Part shown: piece by piece, positions 39,355 to 48,559 of the stretch
How the letters are laid out: each line of letters starts with the position of its first letter
Position numbering within the stretch: the stretch's first letter is position 1
Source: Pseudomonas oryzagri
GTDB taxonomy: Bacteria; Pseudomonadota; Gammaproteobacteria; Pseudomonadales; Pseudomonadaceae
Reading direction: 5' to 3'
Assembly: GCF_020831405.1 (NCBI RefSeq)
Contig: NZ_JAJHPU010000043.1
Span: forward strand, 558,001 to 622,000
DNA length: 64,000 bases
The notes under the pieces: model-generated
Databases searched by the model: none
The model's input: the letters and a program-made list of their open reading frames with translations, nothing else
What the model was told of the DNA's origin: nothing
Made by a program: the position numbers and the translations under genes

Positions 39355-40035
39355 TCAGGCCTCCATGGCGACACGGCGCCCCGCCTCCAGACGCAGTTGC
39401 CGCTGGCAGCGTCCGGCCAGACGGGCGTCGTGGGTGACCAGCACCAGGGTAGTGCCGCGCTCGCGGTTGAGTTCGAACAACAGCTCGGTGATGCGCTCGC
39501 CGGTCTGGCTGTCGAGGTTGCCGGTGGGTTCGTCGGCGAACAGGATGTCGGGCTCGCCGGCGAACGCGCGGGCGATGGCTACCCGTTGCTGCTCGCCGCC
39601 GGAGAGTTGGCGCGGGTAGTGACTCGTGCGCTGGCCGAGGCCGACGCGTTCGAGCAGCGCGCTGGCGCGCTGGCGGGCATCGCTGCGTCCGTCGAGTTCC
39701 AGCGGCAGCATGACGTTCTCCAAGGCGGTGAGACTGTCGAGCAGCTGGAAGGACTGGAACACGAAGCCGACATGCTCGGCACGCACGCGGGCGCGTTGGT
39801 CCTCGTCGAGTCGGGAGAGCGCGTGGCCGGCCAGCTGCACCTCGCCGGCGCTGGGCTGGTCGAGGCCGGCGAGCAGACCGAGCAGGGTAGACTTGCCCGA
39901 TCCGGAGCGGCCGAGAATGGCCAGGCTGTCGCCCTTGGCGAGCTCCAGATCGAGATCGTCGAGGATGGTCAGCTCGCCTTCCGCGCTGCTGACCACTTTG
40001 CTAAGGTTTCGCGCATTGAGAATACTGGTACTCAT
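39355..40035 (-). CDS. ABC transporter ATP-binding protein, YbbA/LolD-like
   Basis: 226 residues. Walker A GRSGSGKST at 42-50, Q-loop in FVFQSFQLLDSLTALENVMLP interrupted normally, signature LSGGEQQRVAIARA, Walker B ILFADEPTGNLD and H-loop LVTHD. Closest in style to LolD/MacB-type ATPases that drive mechanotransmission permeases. Coupled to the permease gene; its start codon is only 10 bases from the tesA start on the other strand. Confidence 0.93.
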   Translation of the reverse strand: MSTSILNARNLSKVVSSAEGELTILDDLDLELAKGDSLAILGRSGSGKSTLLGLLAGLDQPSAGEVQLAGHALSRLDEDQRARVRAEHVGFVFQSFQLLDSLTALENVMLPLELDGRSDARQRASALLERVGLGQRTSHYPRQLSGGEQQRVAIARAFAGEPDILFADEPTGNLDSQTGERITELLFELNRERGTTLVLVTHDARLAGRCQRQLRLEAGRRVAMEA

Positions 40036-40045
40036 GGAGAATCCG

Positions 40046-40651
40046 ATGCGTACATGGTTGTTGCCCGGCTGTCTGGGGCTGCTGTTGCTGGCCCAGAATG
40101 CGGCCGCGGGGACCTTGCTGGTCGTCGGCGATAGTATCAGCGCGGCTTTTGGCCTGGAAACCCGCCAGGGCTGGGTCAGCTTGCTGGCCGAACGACTGCG
40201 CAGCGCGGCTCCGCAGTGGCAGGTGGTGAACGCCTCGGTGAGCGGCGACACCAGTGCCGGCGGGCTCTCCAGGCTGCCGGCACTGCTCGATACGCATCGG
40301 CCCGAACTGGTGGTGATCGAGCTCGGTGGCAACGATGGGCTTCGTGGACAGCCTCCCGCGCAATTGCAACAGAATCTTGCCGCGATGATCGCCCGCAGCC
40401 GCAAAGCCGGTGCCGAGGTCTTGTTGCTGGGCATGCGGCTTCCGCCCAACTACGGCGCACGCTATACCCAGGCCTTCGAGCAGGTGTATGTCGAGGTGGC
40501 ACGCCAGGAGCAGGTGGCGCTGGTTCCCTTCTTTCTCGATGGCGTCGGCGGCGTGCGCAGCCTGATGCAGGCCGACGGGGTTCATCCCACTGCCGCCGCC
40601 CAGCCGATTCTGCTCGAAAACCTGTGGCCGACTCTCCAGCCGCTTCTCTAG
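40046..40651 (+). CDS. tesA: Acyl-CoA thioesterase I / SGNH lipase, periplasmic
   Basis: 201 residues. Signal peptide to about residue 21 (NAAAG). SGNH blocks: GDSIS with Ser30, later GGNDGLRG, and DGVHPT supplying Asp and His. TesA is a multifunctional esterase, lysophospholipase and thioesterase of the periplasm. GGAG lies 6 bases before the chosen ATG; an ATG four codons upstream is also in frame but would overlap the divergent ABC gene start. Confidence 0.94.
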   Translation: MRTWLLPGCLGLLLLAQNAAAGTLLVVGDSISAAFGLETRQGWVSLLAERLRSAAPQWQVVNASVSGDTSAGGLSRLPALLDTHRPELVVIELGGNDGLRGQPPAQLQQNLAAMIARSRKAGAEVLLLGMRLPPNYGARYTQAFEQVYVEVARQEQVALVPFFLDGVGGVRSLMQADGVHPTAAAQPILLENLWPTLQPLL

Positions 40652-40711
40652 GCCCTTTCCCCGTTCGAGGCTTTCGGCTAAGGTTGCGCGCCGCGCCACC
40701 CGGAGCCCTCG

Positions 40712-40993
40712 ATGCCGCGCCAATCCTGGTCCCTGTATGCCTATCGGCTGCTCATTCCTGCCGAGCAGCTGGACCTGTTCGCCTGCCAGGAAGTGCGCCT
40801 GCATCTGGTCGCCCGGCAGCTGGAGCTGGATGACGCGGGCGATCATACGTTGTGTGGCAGCCTGTTGCCGGCGCAGCCGCTCTGGCAGGTGCTGGACCCG
40901 GGTACGCTCAAGGATGGCCGATTGTGTTCGCTGTGCCTGCAGCGCCTGCGTGCCGATCGGCGTGGCTTGCCGCGTGACTGGCCGTTGCGTTGA
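40712..40993 (+). CDS. Small conserved hypothetical protein
   Basis: 93 residues, no known domain. Notable are paired cysteines: HTLCGS near residue 47 and LCSLCLQRLRADRRG near 72-86, a CxxC that could hold zinc with the earlier Cys/His. It lies 60 bases after tesA on the same strand, and the gene also sits between tesA and the L,D-transpeptidase gene in other Pseudomonas as I recall. Function unknown. Confidence 0.65.
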   Translation: MPRQSWSLYAYRLLIPAEQLDLFACQEVRLHLVARQLELDDAGDHTLCGSLLPAQPLWQVLDPGTLKDGRLCSLCLQRLRADRRGLPRDWPLR

Positions 40994-41019
40994 GGCTCCC
41001 CCTGCCAGCAGGGTACAAT
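40990..41019 (+). promoter_or_regulatory. Candidate promoter for the L,D-transpeptidase gene
   Basis: TTGAGG (40990-40995), 18 bases, TACAAT (41014-41019), 32 bases before the ATG; it overlaps the stop of the preceding gene. Confidence 0.45.
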
Positions 41020-41051
41020 CGACGGTCTTTCAAATTTCTCGGGTATTTGTG

Positions 41052-42008
41052 ATGTTCACGCGTGTTGTTGCCGTTCGCCCGCTGCTGGCCAGCCTGGGTG
41101 CACTGATGCTGGCCGCACCCGCCAGTGCTCTGGAGTTGCCCCTGCCGCCGCCGGGCGAAGACGTCGTCGGCCAGGTGCAGGTGATCAAGGCCAAGTACGA
41201 GGACACCTTTGCCGATATCGCCACGGCCAACGACCTTGGCTACCTGGAGATGGTGGCCGCCAACCCCGGGGTGGATCCCTGGCTGCCGGGTGTCGGCACC
41301 GAGATCATTCTGCCCACCCGCTACATCCTGCCGCCCGGCCCGCGCGAAGGCATCGTGATCAACCTGGCCGAGTACCGCATGTACTACTTCCCGAAAGGGC
41401 AGAACGTGGTGCACACCTATCCGCTGGGAATCGGCCGCGAAGGTTGGGGCTCGCCAATCGCCTCTACCACCATCACCGCCAAGACGCCGAACCCGACCTG
41501 GACTCCGCCGGCATCGATCCGCAAGGAGCATGCCGCCGAGGGTGACATTCTCCCCGCGGTGGTTCCGGCCGGTCCGGACAATCCGCTCGGTCCGTTCAAA
41601 TTCACCCTGGGTACTCCCGGTTACCTGATTCACGGCTCGAACAAGAAGTTCGGCATCGGCATGCGCGTGAGCCATGGCTGTTTCCGCATGCTCAACAACA
41701 ACGTGCTGGAGTTGGCCAAGATGGCTCCGGTCGGCACCTCGGTGCGGATCATCAACCAGCCGTACAAGTTCGGTGCGGCCGGTGGCAAGGTCTACCTCGA
41801 AGCGCATACTCCGCTGAATGACACTGGCGAGCCGTCCGTGGTCGACAAGCACACCGAGGTGATCAATGCCTTGCTCAAGCGCGAGGATCTCAGCCAGGGC
41901 CTGCGCCTGGATTGGGAGGTGGTGCGTGAGGTGGTCGCCGCCGAAGATGGCCTGCCGATCGAGATCGCCAAATCGGGGGAGGAGGTAGCCAGCGCGGCGA
42001 TGCAGTGA
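41052..42008 (+). CDS. L,D-transpeptidase (YkuD family) with LysM-like region
   Basis: 318 residues. Signal peptide ending near ASA-LELP (about residue 26). A LysM-like peptidoglycan-binding stretch (DTFADIATANDLGYLEMVAA, about 52-90) is followed by the YkuD domain with IHGSN and SHGCFRM; Cys210 is the nucleophile. Such enzymes form 3-3 cross-links or attach lipoproteins such as Lpp to peptidoglycan. The murein lipoprotein gene oprI lies just beyond, converging, so OprI is a natural candidate substrate. Confidence 0.93.
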   Translation: MFTRVVAVRPLLASLGALMLAAPASALELPLPPPGEDVVGQVQVIKAKYEDTFADIATANDLGYLEMVAANPGVDPWLPGVGTEIILPTRYILPPGPREGIVINLAEYRMYYFPKGQNVVHTYPLGIGREGWGSPIASTTITAKTPNPTWTPPASIRKEHAAEGDILPAVVPAGPDNPLGPFKFTLGTPGYLIHGSNKKFGIGMRVSHGCFRMLNNNVLELAKMAPVGTSVRIINQPYKFGAAGGKVYLEAHTPLNDTGEPSVVDKHTEVINALLKREDLSQGLRLDWEVVREVVAAEDGLPIEIAKSGEEVASAAMQ

Positions 42009-42031
42009 GCCGTGGCTGGTAGGGAAGAAAG

Positions 42032-42062
42032 CCCGTTGCAGTGCCGCTGCAGCGGGTTTTTT
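42032..42062 (+). terminator. Terminator after the L,D-transpeptidase gene
   Basis: Arms CCCGTTGCAG (42032-42041) and CTGCAGCGGG (42047-42056), 9 of 10 perfect with one G-U, followed by six T. Confidence 0.85.
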
Positions 42063-42110
42063 CTTGCCCGCAGGAAATCTCGGTGGCGGCAGGCGCCGCC
42101 GCGGAGCAAT

Positions 42111-42143
42111 AAAAAAGCCGGCCCCGCAAGGGGCCGGCTTTTG
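42111..42143 (-). terminator. Bidirectional terminator between the L,D-transpeptidase gene and oprI
   Basis: Arms AAAAGCCGGCCCC and GGGGCCGGCTTTT around GCAA, with a T run on either strand; strongest reading leftward after oprI. Confidence 0.88.
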
Positions 42144-42165
42144 CAAATGCTAGGTCGGAAACCTA

Positions 42166-42417
42166 TTACTTGCGGCTGGCTTTTTCCAGCATGCGCAGGG
42201 CGCGCTCGTTGGCTTCGTCAGCGGTCTGCTGAGCCTTCTGAGCGGCGGCCAGGGCTTCGTCGGCCTTGCGGTAGGCTTCGTCAGCGCGGGCTTGAGCGCG
42301 AGCAGCAGCGTCTTCGGTAGCGGTCAGACGAGCTTCGGTTTCTTTGGAGACGCTGCTGCAGCCGGTAGCCAGGATGGCGGCCAGGGTCAGAGCGGAAATT
42401 TTCAGAACGTTGTTCAT
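42166..42417 (-). CDS. oprI: Major outer-membrane lipoprotein OprI
   Basis: 83 residues, the Lpp-like murein lipoprotein of Pseudomonas. Lipobox ATGC gives Cys20; the mature part is one long heptad coiled coil rich in Ala, Glu and Arg ([20 protein letters not shown]) and ends RMLEKASRK with the C-terminal Lys that can be joined to peptidoglycan. Abundant structural protein. AGGGGA precedes the ATG. The upstream DNA is AT-rich with a hairpin leader. Confidence 0.97.
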   Translation of the reverse strand: MNNVLKISALTLAAILATGCSSVSKETEARLTATEDAAARAQARADEAYRKADEALAAAQKAQQTADEANERALRMLEKASRK

Positions 42418-42451
42418 CGTGTTCCCCTTAAGGTGGACTTTCCGTGATGCA

Positions 42452-42469
42452 ATTTCCCACACGGGAAAT
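42452..42469 (-). promoter_or_regulatory. Stem-loop in the oprI 5' leader
   Basis: Perfect dyad ATTTCCC (42452-42458) and GGGAAAT (42463-42469) with a 4-base loop, about 35 bases before the start codon. It may protect this abundant mRNA or bind a regulator. Confidence 0.45.
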
Positions 42470-42481
42470 CGACTGGCATAT

Positions 42482-42509
42482 ATAGTACGCATAACTTTTA
42501 GTAAGTAAA
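42482..42509 (-). promoter_or_regulatory. Candidate oprI promoter
   Basis: Minus-strand TTTACT (42509-42504), 16 bases, TACTAT (42487-42482), inside an AT-rich block (42471-42600) as expected for a strongly expressed gene. In the rest of the 365-base gap to 42782 I see no gene. Confidence 0.4.
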
Positions 42510-42782
42510 TGTGCATAAAGCAAGTCGTGCCGAATTTTTTGGCGCGGTCTGCATTTGATTGCAGGTTTGTCTAAAAAATAAACAATTCCATGTTGTATTG
42601 GCTGATTCGACACTTCTCCAGGCTGTATGGGTCTGAGTCCTGCACCTGACTCGCCTTCACTGGAAGGCAAGAGCTTGGACAGGAACTGGCCAGCTTTGCT
42701 AATGTCAATGGCTCAGACAGACAATCAACGGTCGCCACCGACGAGCATGAGGGTGGGAGCGCAGCGCGAGGGGAGAACCGTC

Positions 42783-43067
42783 ATGACCGAGTCATTGACC
42801 ATCCGGCATGATCAGATTGGCAAGCAGTTCGAGGTGTTGGTGGAGGGCAGTCGGGCCTATCTGTCCTATATGGACCTCGGCAAGCAGACCATCGATATCT
42901 ATCGTACCTTCGTGCCCGATGCGTTGCGGGGCCGCGGTCTTGCGGCGGCGCTCACCGAGCAGGCGTTGCGCTTCGCCGAGGACAGTGGCTATACGGTGAT
43001 TCCGTCATGCTCCTACGTGGAGCGCTATATGGAGCGCCGCCAGCGCGACGCGGCAACGAAAGACTGA
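42783..43067 (+). CDS. Small GNAT-type N-acetyltransferase (YjdJ-like)
   Basis: 94 residues, the minimal single-domain GNAT family (COG2388). Motif DIYRTFVPDALRGRGLAAALTEQAL contains the acetyl-CoA R/Q-x-x-G-x-A-like loop (RGRGLA), and PSCSYVERYMER is the conserved C-terminus with a Cys. Substrate unknown. The ATG at 42783 follows a GGGGAG site; longer frames upstream show no similarity. Confidence 0.85.
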   Translation: MTESLTIRHDQIGKQFEVLVEGSRAYLSYMDLGKQTIDIYRTFVPDALRGRGLAAALTEQALRFAEDSGYTVIPSCSYVERYMERRQRDAATKD

Positions 43068-43091
43068 CCCACCGCTGGGGTCGCATCCAGA

Positions 43092-43122
43092 AAAAAAGCC
43101 GGGCTCGATGCCCGGCTTTTTT
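43092..43122. terminator. Bidirectional terminator between the GNAT and DAHP synthase genes
   Basis: Perfect 13-base arms from AAAAAAGCCGGGC (43092-43104) to GCCCGGCTTTTTT (43110-43122) with a 5-base loop; serves both converging genes. Confidence 0.93.
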
Positions 43123-43133
43123 CTGTCTGCCGA

Positions 43134-44222
43134 TCAGCCGCGTTTGCGGTGAGGCAGCACTTCCTTGAGCTTGGCATGCATGCTGCGCAGGGTTTTCTCG
43201 GTGCTATCCCAGTCGACGCAGGCATCGGTGATGGAAACGCCGTACTTGAGATCGCAGAGATCCTTCGGGATCGACTGGCTGCCCCAGCCCAGGTTGCTTT
43301 CCACCATCAGGCCGATGATCGAGTTGTTACCTTCGAGGATCTGGTTGGCAACGTTCTCCATCACCAGAGGCTGCAGGGCCGGGTCCTTGTTGGAGTTGGC
43401 GTGGCTGCAGTCGACCATGATGTTCGGGCGGATGCCGGACTTGTTCAGCTCCTGCTCGCAGAGGGCGACGCTGACCGAGTCGTAGTTCGGCTTGCCGTTG
43501 CCGCCGCGCAGCACCACGTGGCCGTAGCGATTGCCCTTGGTGGTGACGATGGAAACCTGACCCTGCTGGTTGAGGCCGAGGAAGCGGTGGGGGCTGGACA
43601 CCGACTGCAGGGCGTTGATCGCCACGGTCAGGCTGCCGTCGGTGCCGTTCTTGAAACCGACGGCCGAGGACAGGCCGGAAGCCATCTCGCGATGGGTTTG
43701 CGACTCGGTGGTGCGTGCGCCGATGGCCGACCAGCTGATCAGGTCCTGCAGGTATTGCGGGGAGATCGGATCGAGGGCTTCGGTGGCGGTCGGCAGGCCC
43801 ATCTCGGCCAGGTCGCAGAGCAGCTTGCGACCGATGTGCAGGCCGTCCTGGATCTTGAACGAGTCGTCGAGGTACGGATCGTTGATCAGGCCCTTCCAGC
43901 CGATGGTGGTGCGCGGCTTCTCGAAGTACACGCGCATGATCAGGTAAAGGGTATCGGATACCTCGGCGGCCAGCACTTTCAGACGTTCGGCATATTCGTG
44001 GGCGGCCTTGATGTCATGGATCGAGCAGGGGCCGACCACCACGAACAGGCGATGGTCCTTGCCATCGAGGATGTCGCGCACCACTTGACGGCCCGCGCTG
44101 ACGGTGCGGCGCGCGGTTTCGGTGAGGGGCAATTCCTTCTTGAGCTGTTCGGGGGTGATCAGTGCCTCGTTGGAGGCGATGTTAAGGTCGTCGATCGGTA
44201 AATCAGCCATCGTGTTACTCAT
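43134..44222 (-). CDS. 3-deoxy-7-phosphoheptulonate synthase, class I
   Basis: First step of the shikimate pathway: condenses phosphoenolpyruvate and erythrose 4-phosphate to DAHP. 362 residues, AroF/AroG/AroH type. Visible are VVGPCSIHD, RVYFEKPRTTIGWKGLINDP, GARTTESQTHRE and MVDCSHANSNKDP, which supply substrate- and metal-binding residues. Which aromatic amino acid inhibits it cannot be read off safely. A second ATG four codons in (44210) is an equally possible start. The gene stands alone between a terminator and a divergent reductase. Confidence 0.94.
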   Translation of the reverse strand: MSNTMADLPIDDLNIASNEALITPEQLKKELPLTETARRTVSAGRQVVRDILDGKDHRLFVVVGPCSIHDIKAAHEYAERLKVLAAEVSDTLYLIMRVYFEKPRTTIGWKGLINDPYLDDSFKIQDGLHIGRKLLCDLAEMGLPTATEALDPISPQYLQDLISWSAIGARTTESQTHREMASGLSSAVGFKNGTDGSLTVAINALQSVSSPHRFLGLNQQGQVSIVTTKGNRYGHVVLRGGNGKPNYDSVSVALCEQELNKSGIRPNIMVDCSHANSNKDPALQPLVMENVANQILEGNNSIIGLMVESNLGWGSQSIPKDLCDLKYGVSITDACVDWDSTEKTLRSMHAKLKEVLPHRKRG

Positions 44223-44477
44223 CGGTCACGGATGCCATCCGCCAGCTAGGCCCGTGGCGGAGTTCGGCAAGTGGGGCAACGGGATGCAAGCACATTAACG
44301 CTTTAGGCGGCCGATTCACAATAAGACGTGCGGGTTTTCCGGGTCCGTTTCCGCCATTTTGCGCCCCGGCACGCGCTGGGACAGCGTGCGATCAGCGGAC
44401 ATTTCCTGTGGCGGCGACTTGCCGTGATGGCAGCGCCCGTCGATAGTGCGCAGTCCATCTTGTTGAGGAGCATTGCT

Positions 44478-45428
44478 ATGAGCGCATCGGTTCGCCCGCG
44501 CATCGGTATCATCGGCACCGGTGCCATCGGCGGCTACTACGGGCTGATGCTGGCGCGCGCCGGCTTCGAGGTCCATTTCCTGTTGCGCAGCGAGTATGAG
44601 GCGGTGGTCCGCGCCGGCCTGCACGTGCAGCACGCCCAGTTGGGCGAACTGCATCTGGCGCAGGTCAACGCCTGGCGCGACCCTGCGGACATGCCTGCCT
44701 GCGACTGGTTGCTGGTCGGCGCCAAGACCACCAGCAATATCGAGCTCGCGCCTGTGATCGCCAGGGTTGCGGCTCCGGGCGCCAAAGTGGTGCTGCTGCA
44801 GAACGGACTGGGGGTGGAGGACGAGCTGCGTCCATTGCTGCCGGACTCCCTGCATCTGCTGGGCGGCCTGTGTTTCATCTGTGCTCATCGCGAGGCGCCT
44901 GGGGTGGTGGTGCATCAGTCGCAGGGCGTCTGCAACCTGGGCTATCACAGTGGGCCGGCGACCGCCGAGGAGCGGCAGTCCTTGCTGGAGCAGGGAGTGG
45001 CCTGGCTGCGCGAGGCGGGCATCGAGTCCAGCGTGATCGCCGACCTGGTCCAGGCGCGTTGGCAAAAGCTGGTATGGAACGTGCCCTTCAACGGTGTCTC
45101 GGTATTGCTGGCTAGCTCCACCCGCCCGCTGATGACCAGCCCGGACAGTCGGGCGCTGCTCGAGGCGCTGATGCAGGAGGTGGTGGACGCTGCCCAGGCC
45201 TGTGGCTATCGCCTGCCCGACAACTATGCGCAGAAGTTGCTCGCCTATACCGATCGCATGCCGGACTACCTGCCCAGCATGTACCACGATTTCGCCCAGC
45301 GGCGCCCGGCCGAACTGCCGGCCATCTATGCCGCGCCGCTGGCTGCCGCCGAGGCCGCTGGTCAGCTCATGCCACGGGTGCGCATGCTGTATCAGACGCT
45401 CTCTTTCCTCCAGGGCAGGGATCAATAA
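44478..45428 (+). CDS. Putative 2-dehydropantoate 2-reductase
   Basis: 316 residues, ApbA/PanE family. N-terminal NADPH fold with GIIGTGAIGGYYG, a central LVGAKTTSN, catalytic-lysine region WQKLVWNVPFNGVSVLL and C-terminal helices. The family makes pantoate for coenzyme A, but Pseudomonas carries several paralogues, so this copy's role is uncertain. GAGGAG lies upstream of the ATG. The decayed 5'-nucleotidase begins 18 bases after it. Confidence 0.85.
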   Translation: MSASVRPRIGIIGTGAIGGYYGLMLARAGFEVHFLLRSEYEAVVRAGLHVQHAQLGELHLAQVNAWRDPADMPACDWLLVGAKTTSNIELAPVIARVAAPGAKVVLLQNGLGVEDELRPLLPDSLHLLGGLCFICAHREAPGVVVHQSQGVCNLGYHSGPATAEERQSLLEQGVAWLREAGIESSVIADLVQARWQKLVWNVPFNGVSVLLASSTRPLMTSPDSRALLEALMQEVVDAAQACGYRLPDNYAQKLLAYTDRMPDYLPSMYHDFAQRRPAELPAIYAAPLAAAEAAGQLMPRVRMLYQTLSFLQGRDQ

Positions 45429-45446
45429 CTACCAAAGAGGAGGGGC

Positions 45447-45812
45447 ATGGCGGGCACGCCGGTGGTGGCGATTTCCTCGTGGGCGCTGTTCGATCTCGAC
45501 GACAGCTGCTGCCTCTGTGAAGCAGAAGGCATCGCCGCCTATCGCCAACATCAGATCGAGCGTGAGGAGGAGGTGCTTGCCCAAGGCGAGGCCTACCCAT
45601 TCGTGGAGAAGACGCTGCTGGCGTTCCAGGCACGCCTGGGCCAAGCCCGAGTCGAGGTAGGGCTGGTCTCCCGCAACAGCGCCAATATCGGTTTGTGGGT
45701 GTTCAACTCGATCCAGTACTCCGGACATCCGAGCGGGTGCGCAGCGTGGTGCGTCCTGCGCACGTGTCGCATGGCATTGCCAATGAATGAGCCGTCGGGG
45801 CTGCTACGCTAG
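45447..45812 (+). pseudogene. Truncated 5'-nucleotidase (cytosolic 5'-nucleotidase I-like)
   Basis: Residues about 5-91 (AISSWALFDLDDS, EGIAAYRQHQIEREEEVL, VEVGLVSRNSANIGLWVFNSIQ) match the start of the roughly 300-residue bacterial 5'-nucleotidase family, including the first phosphatase block and the SRNSA segment. After about 45719 the frame loses all resemblance and ends at residue 121, so two thirds of the enzyme, with the later catalytic blocks, is missing. A dyad GTGCGCAG/CTGCGCAC (45737-45763) marks the junction. The usual ALFDL Asp is kept but the product cannot be active. Confidence 0.7.
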
Positions 45813-45843
45813 AGAACGATAGAGCTGCCGTGATGGAGGCTCG

Positions 45844-46344
45844 ATGATCCGTTCCATCCTCTATGCCACCGATCTCGGCCTGTTGGCGCCCTACGTGTTG
45901 CAGCATGCGCTGGTGCTGGCGCGTACCCATGCTGCCGATCTGCACGTTCTGCACGTAGTGGAGCCCATGGGCGTGTTCGCCGAGTCGGTACTGCGGGCCT
46001 ACCTCGACGAGACGACCCTTGTGACCCTGCGCGCGGGAGGGTTGGACAGCGTGATGGCCAACATCGAGCGGCAAGTCTTCGAGGTCTTCTCTGACGAGTT
46101 GCGGGAAAACGATGAAGAGATTGCATTGCTGCGCGGAGTACGGGTGCTGCTTGGCGATCCGCCGCTGGTGATCCTGCAGCAGGCCGAGGAGCTGGCAGTG
46201 GAGCTGATCGTCATTGGCTCCCATAGCCACAGCATGCTGAACAACGCGAGAGGAGTGGGGCGGACCTGTCAGCGGCTGCTTCAGGAGGTGCAAGTCCCCA
46301 TCTATGTAGTGCCAATCCGGCCGGACATGACCTTTGTGCGTTGA
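45844..46344 (+). CDS. Universal stress protein family (UspA-like)
   Basis: 166 residues, one Usp domain. Starts MIRSILYATDLGLLAPYVLQHAL and ends with VELIVIGSHSHSMLNNARGVGRTCQRLLQEVQVPIYVVP, close to the nucleotide-binding G-2x-G-9x-G pattern, though the loop is altered, so ATP binding is doubtful. Role in stress survival by family. It lies just upstream of cysB on the same strand, an arrangement I recall from other Pseudomonas. Confidence 0.88.
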   Translation: MIRSILYATDLGLLAPYVLQHALVLARTHAADLHVLHVVEPMGVFAESVLRAYLDETTLVTLRAGGLDSVMANIERQVFEVFSDELRENDEEIALLRGVRVLLGDPPLVILQQAEELAVELIVIGSHSHSMLNNARGVGRTCQRLLQEVQVPIYVVPIRPDMTFVR

Positions 46345-46450
46345 CATAGCACATGCAAAAAAAAATATTTCGTCTAAAATTCCATGAAGTACCGCTTGGT
46401 CGGTTATAAAAACGGCAGCCATAGGCAGCCCTTGGCCTATCCCCGCTTGA

Positions 46451-47434
<984 letters not shown>

Positions 47435-47458
47435 GCAACTGCCCGCCGTCCAGAAACC

Positions 47459-47491
47459 AAAAAGCCCGACCGCTACCGGTCGGGCTTTTTT
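47459..47491. terminator. Terminator between cysB and ppnP
   Basis: Arms AAAAAGCCCGACCG and CGGTCGGGCTTTTT around CTAC, with extra T; able to end both converging genes. Confidence 0.92.
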
Positions 47492-47528
47492 GCTTTGGCG
47501 GCCAACTCGCAGCGGCCGCCGCGGGCAA

Positions 47529-47810
47529 TCAGCGGTATTCGCAGAGGTAGGCGGTATCCTGGGCGACCTTCAGCTGGAACTTGCTGTCGGCCGGCACGTT
47601 GAACTTGCTGCCGGCAGCGAAGGTTTCCCAGGTGTCGCTGCCCGGCAGCTTGACGGTCAGAGCGCCGGCGACGACGTGCATGACCTCGGCCTTGGCGGTG
47701 CCGAACTCGTATTCGCCGGGGGCCATCACGCCGACGGTGGCCGGACCTTCGGTCATTTCAAACGCGATGGATTTGACGGTGCCGTCGAAGTACTCGTTGA
47801 CCTTGAACAT
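47529..47810 (-). CDS. ppnP: Pyrimidine/purine nucleoside phosphorylase (DUF1255)
   Basis: 93 residues, single cupin. [41 protein letters not shown] and [16 protein letters not shown] are the conserved blocks of PpnP, which phosphorolyses several nucleosides for salvage. The ATG at 47810 begins the family's usual N-terminus. It lies 65 bases downstream of the exonuclease stop on the same strand. Confidence 0.92.
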   Translation of the reverse strand: MFKVNEYFDGTVKSIAFEMTEGPATVGVMAPGEYEFGTAKAEVMHVVAGALTVKLPGSDTWETFAAGSKFNVPADSKFQLKVAQDTAYLCEYR

Positions 47811-47875
47811 GCGGGCCTCGCAGAAAGGGGAAGAAAAAGGGCGCGCCAGTATGCCCAAGACGGGCAGACGCGTCA

Positions 47876-48463
47876 CTACGCGTTCGGGGGTATTTCCAGA
47901 CGCGCGGCGGCCAGTACCGGCAGGGTGTGGGGTAACAGGCGGGCGATGTTGCGCGCATCGTCGAGGCCTCGGTGCTGGGTGCCGCGAAACTCCAGTCCAC
48001 AAAGTGCCAGGGCGCGGTTCAGGCCGATCCGCTTGGGTCCGGTCAGGGCCTTGAACTGACGATGGAACAGCTTCTTCAGGTTGAAGTGGGGTAGGTGGGC
48101 GAGGCAGCTGTCCACTCGCTGTTGGCGCCACTCGATTTCGAACTGCTGGCGATCATAGTCGCCCCAGCTCAACCAGCCTTGCAGGTCGGAGAGGTGGGGG
48201 TGTAGCCAGTTATCGAAGCGCGGTTGCAGCTGCTGGAGAGTAGGGGCGTCGTCCACGTCGGCCTGGCTGATATGGGTAAGCTCGCGGCAGAAGGCGGTGA
48301 GCTGCGGCCTGCGTGTCGGCTGCACGAAACGCTGGAAGCTGCTCAATTCGTGGCCCTGCTCGTCGACGATCACTGCGCCGATCTCGATGATCTCCATCTC
48401 CTCCGTAGGCCAGCCGCCGAGGTCGGTGGTCGCTTCCAGGTCGATTACCAGCCAGTGTCTCAT
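47876..48463 (-). CDS. 3'-5' exonuclease, DEDDh family
   Basis: 195 residues. Exo I is VIDLEATTD with Asp8 and Glu10; [14 protein letters not shown] follows; Exo III is [15 protein letters not shown] with the DEDDh His and Asp. This single-domain ERI1/KapD-like group degrades RNA or DNA from the 3' end. The ATG at 48463 has AAGGAG 7 bases upstream; the longer open frame has no homology. It is divergent from the dehydrogenase gene. Confidence 0.88.
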   Translation of the reverse strand: MRHWLVIDLEATTDLGGWPTEEMEIIEIGAVIVDEQGHELSSFQRFVQPTRRPQLTAFCRELTHISQADVDDAPTLQQLQPRFDNWLHPHLSDLQGWLSWGDYDRQQFEIEWRQQRVDSCLAHLPHFNLKKLFHRQFKALTGPKRIGLNRALALCGLEFRGTQHRGLDDARNIARLLPHTLPVLAAARLEIPPNA

Positions 48464-48559
48464 GAGCCGCTCCTTGTCCATGTGTGGCCAGTATGGAAGC
48501 AGCCTGTCGCGGCGGCAAATGCATGCTAGGCTCGGACTCTCGTTCAATGGAGGTGAAAA

